From contig NZ_CP168496.1 of the NCBI RefSeq assembly GCF_042944905.1, positions 558,001-622,000 of the forward strand: a stretch of 64,000 bases of DNA, written 5' to 3'. This stretch comes from Psychrobacillus sp042944905. GTDB lineage: Bacteria > Bacillota > Bacilli > Bacillales_A > Planococcaceae. The first letter of the stretch is position 1; each line of letters opens with the position of its first letter. The notes under the pieces were generated by a model. It saw only the letters and a program-made list of their open reading frames with translations, did not search any database and was not told the origin of the DNA. The position numbers were made by a program, and so were the translations under genes. Positions 59,775-64,000 of the stretch are shown piece by piece.

Positions 59775-61115
59775 TTAGAATAACAAATGCGCAACTACTG
59801 CAATAATCGGGAATGAAATAAGTGTACGCAATAAGAAAATAACAAGTAAATCCTTAAAATTCACTGGAATTTTCGAACCGAGTAACAATCCACCGACTTC
59901 CGACATATAAATTAACTGCGTAACCGACATCGTCGCGATAAAGAAACGAGTCATTTCGGAGTCAACCGATCCACCTAAAATAGAAGGCAAGAACATATCC
60001 GCAAATCCAACAACCATCGTTTGAGCAGCTGCTGCAGCTTCTGGAATACCAAAAAGCATTAATAACGGCTCAAATGGTTTTCCTAAAATGGCAAAGACCG
60101 AAGTATATTGCGCGAGCATCAAGGCAATCGTACCGAATGCTAATACAACAGGTGCCACGCCAATATACATATCAATCACATTCTTTACACCATCCGAAAA
60201 GAACTTAGAAAGAGAACGATTGCGATCAGCCGTATTCAATGCCTTTTCTAGTCCATGCGTAAATGCATTATAGTTTTCAGGATACTTTTCAGCCTCCAAA
60301 TCTAATGGACGACCGTCAATATGTGTTTCTGATTTACCTGCAAGCGGATATATTCTTGGCATTATAAAAGCAAGAACAAGCCCACATAATAATACAGTCA
60401 AATAATAAGGAATGAAATAATTAGCCAATCCAACTTGCTCTATTACGACAATACAAAAAGTAATAGAAACAACTGAAAAAGTAGAACCAATGATAGCCGC
60501 TTCTTTTTTCGTATAATAGCCTTCTTCATATTGTCTACTTGTAAGTAGGACTCCAATAGTTCCATCACCAACCCAAGAAGTCAGTGCATCCACTGCAGAA
60601 CGTCCAGGAAGTTTGAATAAAGGACGCATAATTTTAACCATCATCGTACCGAAAAATTCAAGCAATCCGAAGTTTAATAGCAATGGTAATAGCAATCCAG
60701 CGAATAAGAAAATAGTAAAGAGGAAAGAAACTAATCCATCTGGACTTAATAACATTCCACCAGTATTCTCATTCCAAACAACCTCAGGTCCAATTTGAAA
60801 AATGATTAATACCGCAAATACTGCTCCAACAACACGTGTAACCGTCCAAAATAACGTCACTTTAAATAGATTGTTCACAAACGTATTATCTTTCGGTTTG
60901 AATAAAAATACAACAGAACCACTTGCCGCAATTAGCATGGTTGCAAGTGCTATCCAATGCACGATTGGTTCTAACCAACCTGATAATATACTCCCAAACA
61001 ACGCAATGGGAATTTTAAAACCATCTGAAGTAGGGAGGGGAATCATAAATAAAATAACACCAGCTATGGATGGTAGCAGGAATAAAATCCAAGTAGATAA
61101 GGAAAACTTTTTCAA
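59775..61115 (-). CDS. YjiH-family nucleoside-transport-like membrane protein
   Basis: 446 residues with about ten helices. Two Gate (nucleoside recognition) regions are seen: the first around LLLNFGLLEFFGTMMVKIMR and DALTSWVGDGTIGVLLTSRQ, the second around AAAAQTMVVGFADMFLPSIL and SVTQLIYMSEVGGLLLGSKI. The YjiH group is widely conserved with unproven substrate. The gene is alone and immediately follows the structured repeat. Confidence 0.87.
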   Translation of the reverse strand: MKKFSLSTWILFLLPSIAGVILFMIPLPTSDGFKIPIALFGSILSGWLEPIVHWIALATMLIAASGSVVFLFKPKDNTFVNNLFKVTLFWTVTRVVGAVFAVLIIFQIGPEVVWNENTGGMLLSPDGLVSFLFTIFLFAGLLLPLLLNFGLLEFFGTMMVKIMRPLFKLPGRSAVDALTSWVGDGTIGVLLTSRQYEEGYYTKKEAAIIGSTFSVVSITFCIVVIEQVGLANYFIPYYLTVLLCGLVLAFIMPRIYPLAGKSETHIDGRPLDLEAEKYPENYNAFTHGLEKALNTADRNRSLSKFFSDGVKNVIDMYIGVAPVVLAFGTIALMLAQYTSVFAILGKPFEPLLMLFGIPEAAAAAQTMVVGFADMFLPSILGGSVDSEMTRFFIATMSVTQLIYMSEVGGLLLGSKIPVNFKDLLVIFLLRTLISFPIIAVVAHLLF

Positions 61116-61222
61116 AATAAAAGACCAACTTTCTATAAATGAATATTTATGCGAATAAGTAAATTATTTATACATACTAATTCATTTGTATTAGAAAGTC
61201 TATAGCATTACAGGATGTTCTA

Positions 61223-61909
61223 CTATTCGAAATCTTTGTTGAAATCGTATGTGTAGAAACGTTCGAAATGTAGCCAGTTCTCTGCTTCTGGCTCTCCATC
61301 CGCTAAACGTTTGTCCATTTCCTGTAGCATCCAAGCTGTTTGTGAAATATGTGCTCGCATCGATCCCATTTTTTCATCACGGGAATCTTTAATATTATGA
61401 ATAATATCCGGCTCACCTAGATCCTCTTTCGAATTGTTCGAAAAGGCAAGAGCATAAATAGTTGGACGATTTTCTTCCGGCATACGACGAATGGCACGAA
61501 TCATCGCGCGACCAGTAGCATCATGATCGGGATGCACGGCATAATTTGGATAGAATGTGATGACTAGAGACGGATTCGTATCTTCTATTAAGTTCTCCAT
61601 CATGCCAACCATTTTTTCATCATCTTCAAATTCAATCGTTTTATCACGGAGACCCATCATTCGAAGATCTGTGACACCCATAGATTTGGCGGATGCCAGA
61701 AGCTCTTGTTTTCGAACTTGTGGAAGTGTTTCACGAGTTGCAAAAGGAGGATTTCCTAGGTTTCTTCCCATCTCTCCTAAAGTTAAGCATGCATACGTTA
61801 CAGGTATTCCTTGTTTTATATAAGTTGCAATCGTGCCAGAGACACCAAAAGCCTCGTCATCTGGGTGAGGGAATACAACTAATACATGTCGTTCCATTGG
61901 TAAAGTCAT
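61223..61909 (-). CDS. bshB2: Bacillithiol biosynthesis deacetylase BshB2
   Basis: 228-residue LmbE-like zinc deacetylase. The metal motif PHPDDEAFG near the N-terminus and HPDHDATGRAMIRAI later are intact. It removes acetyl from GlcNAc-malate in bacillithiol synthesis, or acts on bacillithiol conjugates. AGGAGG lies before the ATG. It is transcribed after yojF with a 13-base gap, as in B. subtilis yojFG. Confidence 0.92.
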   Translation of the reverse strand: MTLPMERHVLVVFPHPDDEAFGVSGTIATYIKQGIPVTYACLTLGEMGRNLGNPPFATRETLPQVRKQELLASAKSMGVTDLRMMGLRDKTIEFEDDEKMVGMMENLIEDTNPSLVITFYPNYAVHPDHDATGRAMIRAIRRMPEENRPTIYALAFSNNSKEDLGEPDIIHNIKDSRDEKMGSMRAHISQTAWMLQEMDKRLADGEPEAENWLHFERFYTYDFNKDFE

Positions 61910-61922
61910 TTATTTTTCCTCC

Positions 61923-62273
61923 TTAATAAGTAAATGGTGTTCTGCTAATTTCAAGCGCAACCGCTAGTTTTCCGCTTTGATCGTGGCCAGCCATAAGTAG
62001 GCGGCCATGCTCGTCTAATTGAAAGTGCGTAATACCTTGCGCATAAACCCACCCATGAGGCAATTTTAAGCCAACACGATGTGGTGCTTCACCAGCCACT
62101 TTACCTAGTTCATAACGGATTAGTACATTGCGAATAAAAGCACCCGCATTGAACACATTCTCATTAAAATGTGTGGCATAAGCCCCGTTCGTTGTTTCTA
62201 AATGTATATAAACATCTTCGTTTGCAAAATTATTCAAAAGCTCTTGTAACCGTTCAACATTAACAAGTTCCAT
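61923..62273 (-). CDS. yojF: YojF-family protein (DUF1806)
   Basis: 116 residues. It matches DUF1806/YojF by its layout (MELVNVERLQELLNNFANED, YIHLETTNGAYATHFNE, GLKLPHGWVYAQGITHFQLD) and by its invariable position next to bshB2. The fold is a small beta barrel and the function is unproven, probably linked to bacillithiol. GAGGATAT precedes the ATG. Confidence 0.88.
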   Translation of the reverse strand: MELVNVERLQELLNNFANEDVYIHLETTNGAYATHFNENVFNAGAFIRNVLIRYELGKVAGEAPHRVGLKLPHGWVYAQGITHFQLDEHGRLLMAGHDQSGKLAVALEISRTPFTY

Positions 62274-62361
62274 CTCTATATCCTCCTAGCATACTGTCTA
62301 TTATTAGTATAATGAAAAAAAGTTCATCATGCGAATGATTGAGATTTTGAGTGCAAACATG

Positions 62362-62394
62362 AAAAATCGCAAAGTCGGAAATGACTTTGCGATA
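62362..62394 (-). terminator. Terminator of pdxK
   Basis: ATCGCAAAGTC pairs with GACTTTGCGAT, followed on the minus strand by five T. Confidence 0.85.
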
Positions 62395-62401
62395 ACTATT
62401 C

Positions 62402-63235
62402 TTAAACTATAGTGGTAGTTACTTCTGGAGCACCGTATTTGCCTTTTGCTCCGTGTAGCACCGGTCCAACGTATTGATTTAGCTTCCAACCATGTGCAAT
62501 AGCAGCAGAAACGAATTCTTTTGCTTCGAACACGGCATCTGAAACTGTCAAGCCATTTGCTAAGTTAGCAGTAACGGCAGCTGCGAAAGTACAACCAGCC
62601 CCGTGATTATAAGTGGTATCTGTTTTTTCCGTTTCCAGTAACGTATGAGTATGTCCATCGTAGAATAAATCAACTGCTTTTTCATGCGCTAATTGTTTTC
62701 CGCCTTTGATGACAACATTTTTTGCACCAAGTGCATGAATCTTTTCCGCAGCGGCTTTCATGTCTTCGATTGTTTTTATTACTCCAAGACCTGAAAGTTG
62801 TCCAGCTTCGAAAAGGTTAGGAGTGACAACCTGTGCACGCGGAAGTAAGTATTTGATCATTGCGTCCACTGTACCAGGATTAAGCACTTCATCTTCGCCT
62901 TTACAAACCATCACTGGGTCAATTACTACATGACTCACACCTGATTCTTCAATAATAGTACCAGCAGTTTCGATAATTTCTTCCGTGCTTAACATACCTG
63001 TTTTAATCGCATCCACATTTGTAGACAATGCCGTTTTTGCTTGACGTTTAATCTCCTCAACAGGAAGGGAAAATACATTGTGGCTCCACCCGTTGTCAGG
63101 ATCCATTGTAGCAACCACCGTTAAAATATTCATACCGTATGTACCATGTTCTTGGAAAGTTTTTAAATCTGCTTGTATTCCAGCTCCACCAGAAGTATCA
63201 GAGCCAGCAATTGTTAATGTTTTTTTAATAGACAT
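62402..63235 (-). CDS. pdxK: Pyridoxine kinase PdxK (HMP/P kinase family)
   Basis: 277 residues, ribokinase-like fold. N-terminal KTLTIAGSDTSGGAGIQADL with the substrate glycines, VVIDPVMVCKGEDEVL, VTPNLFEAGQLSGL and the catalytic anion hole in YNHGAGCTFAAAVTANLANG. It is closer to B. subtilis PdxK (pyridoxal/HMP kinase) than to ThiD proper, judging by FQEHGTYGM and the C-terminal LNQYVGPV. The reaction is phosphorylation of pyridoxine/pyridoxal or HMP. Confidence 0.88.
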   Translation of the reverse strand: MSIKKTLTIAGSDTSGGAGIQADLKTFQEHGTYGMNILTVVATMDPDNGWSHNVFSLPVEEIKRQAKTALSTNVDAIKTGMLSTEEIIETAGTIIEESGVSHVVIDPVMVCKGEDEVLNPGTVDAMIKYLLPRAQVVTPNLFEAGQLSGLGVIKTIEDMKAAAEKIHALGAKNVVIKGGKQLAHEKAVDLFYDGHTHTLLETEKTDTTYNHGAGCTFAAAVTANLANGLTVSDAVFEAKEFVSAAIAHGWKLNQYVGPVLHGAKGKYGAPEVTTTIV

Positions 63236-63305
63236 CTCAAAAGTCTCCTTTATATTTCCATCATTTAATATATTTCATTGTAGCAGATTAAATCGAATTT
63301 TTGAA

Positions 63306-63566
63306 TTAAGGAAACTTTGGGGCAGTCCATAATTTAATCAAAACAACTAATAAAATAATTGCAATGAAAATAGTAATAACCGCACCTATAACAATGCCAT
63401 TTGCAAATAAAGAAAATGCTATGAATAGAAGAAATGCTATGAATAAAATCGTTCCCAAAGTGAAACAGCCCATTCCAAAATTTTTTGCCTTGTCAGGAAT
63501 TTCATTAGACACTGTAGCTGCTTTCTCGATCGTCCTTAACTTTTCGCGATAATGTAAATCGGCCAT
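63306..63566 (-). CDS. Small two-helix membrane protein
   Basis: 86 residues from ATG 63566 (AAGGGGATG upstream). A charged N-terminus of about 30 residues precedes two or three helices (FGMGCFTLGTILFIAFLLFI and VIGAVITIFIAIILLVVLIK) and a short tail. Family unknown. It is divergent from the DUF4230-like gene at 63671 with about 100 bases between. Confidence 0.65.
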   Translation of the reverse strand: MADLHYREKLRTIEKAATVSNEIPDKAKNFGMGCFTLGTILFIAFLLFIAFSLFANGIVIGAVITIFIAIILLVVLIKLWTAPKFP

Positions 63567-63670
63567 TTGCACATCCCCTTTTTTTCATCGTACCATGTAT
63601 CGAATAGTTGTTAATAGAGAAACTTTTCGTTACTGTTAACGTAGTAGAGTGAGAGGAAAAGAGGGATGAC

Positions 63671-64000
63671 ATGCGAAATGAAGATAAAATTCGTGAAATG
63701 GAAAAATTACTAAATGAACTAAAAGCACAAAATGAAACAGCCGCTACGATTGCAGAAAGCCCTATTAATAGAGGATTCGGCTTTTGGAAAGTGCGCCGTC
63801 TTTTATTTAAACTAGGCTTTAAATCCTTTTTTGCGATTGCACTAATTGTTCTTCTACTGCTAGCAGCCTTACCATTTGCTGCATTTTGGGCAATCAAAGG
63901 AAGTACATTTACGGAAAATAAAGGATCGTTTATTGAGCAAGTACAAGCTTTGAATGAATTATCAACAGCTCAAGCTTTTACAAAAGTAATTATTGAACGA
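63671..64000 (+). CDS. DUF4230-like membrane-anchored protein, 5' part only
   Basis: The first 110 codons run off the window. A coiled N-terminus (KIREMEKLLNELKAQNETAA), one membrane helix (FAIALIVLLLLAALPFAAFW), then KGSFIEQVQALNELSTAQAF, which matches the start of DUF4230 domains (Q-x-L-x-E-L-x-T). GAGGGATGAC precedes the ATG. Function unknown. Confidence 0.65.
   Translation, partial: MRNEDKIREMEKLLNELKAQNETAATIAESPINRGFGFWKVRRLLFKLGFKSFFAIALIVLLLLAALPFAAFWAIKGSTFTENKGSFIEQVQALNELSTAQAFTKVIIER

Overview
The window is AT-rich chromosomal DNA from a low-GC, Gram-positive, endospore-former-type bacterium of the order Bacillales, most likely a Planococcaceae relative (Psychrobacillus, Lysinibacillus or Sporosarcina type; this is inference from gene families, not a database result). 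Pointers are the bacillithiol gene pair yojF-bshB2, a BcrC-type phosphatase, PdxK, a BdbD/BdbC thiol-oxidase pair, strong AGGAGG-like ribosome sites and many TTG/GTG starts. No rRNA, tRNA, CRISPR array or intact transposase was seen.

Layout. 1-9.4 kb: M20 dipeptidase, CNNM/CorC-like membrane protein, a 1-kb repeat-filled gap, an orphan ECF sigma factor, an ABC-F ATPase with a leader-peptide attenuator, then small housekeeping genes. 9.5-11.3 kb: ECF sigma and DUF4179 anti-sigma-like pair. 11.7-19.3 kb: MFS transporter, PadR regulator, two-component system and three-gene ABC exporter resembling the LnrJK-LnrLMN (YfiJK-YfiLMN) drug-defence module. 19.4-20.7 kb: ArsB. 20.7-25.7 kb: an accessory stretch of small lipoprotein and membrane-protein genes and broken acetyltransferases separated by recurring intergenic sequences. 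25.8-28.7 kb: TopB and a beta-rich unknown protein. 28.9-31.3 kb: BlaI/BlaR1-like pair plus BdbD/BdbC with a BlaI-type operator. 32.1-35.9 kb: CsoR, CopZ, CopA and a YdhK-like lipoprotein with two CsoR-type operators. 36-41.3 kb: BcrC, unknown protein, Cys-tRNA(Pro) deacylase, YczE-like protein, P-loop ATPase and Kbl.

41.3-57.6 kb is a genomic island lying between kbl and tdh, the two enzymes of threonine breakdown. It carries an oligopeptide-type ABC importer, two TIM-barrel sugar isomerase-like proteins, a Gfo/Idh oxidoreductase, a ROK regulator, a BadF-type amino-sugar kinase, NagA and NagB. Together these look like an uptake and catabolic route for a GlcNAc-containing compound with no glycoside hydrolase or PTS. 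A diverged second copy of the kbl 3' end follows nagB, and a remnant of the gene downstream of kbl sits at the left edge, so the island is bracketed by a duplicated block. Next to the right block is a DUF4062 domain fused to a degenerate tyrosine recombinase, split by one in-frame stop. 57.6-64 kb: a decayed membrane-protein gene, Tdh, a YjiH-type transporter, BshB2, YojF, PdxK, a small membrane protein and the start of a DUF4230-like protein.

The most unusual material is non-coding. At five intergenic loci there are arrays with an exact 21-base period built on a TTGGT core, and at two of these a second 21-base family built on TTGCGAGTA precedes it. There is also a 191-bp element with perfect 15-bp terminal inverted repeats, a roughly 300-bp structured repeat in two copies whose hairpins are conserved by compensatory change, and a REP-like GC-rich palindrome.
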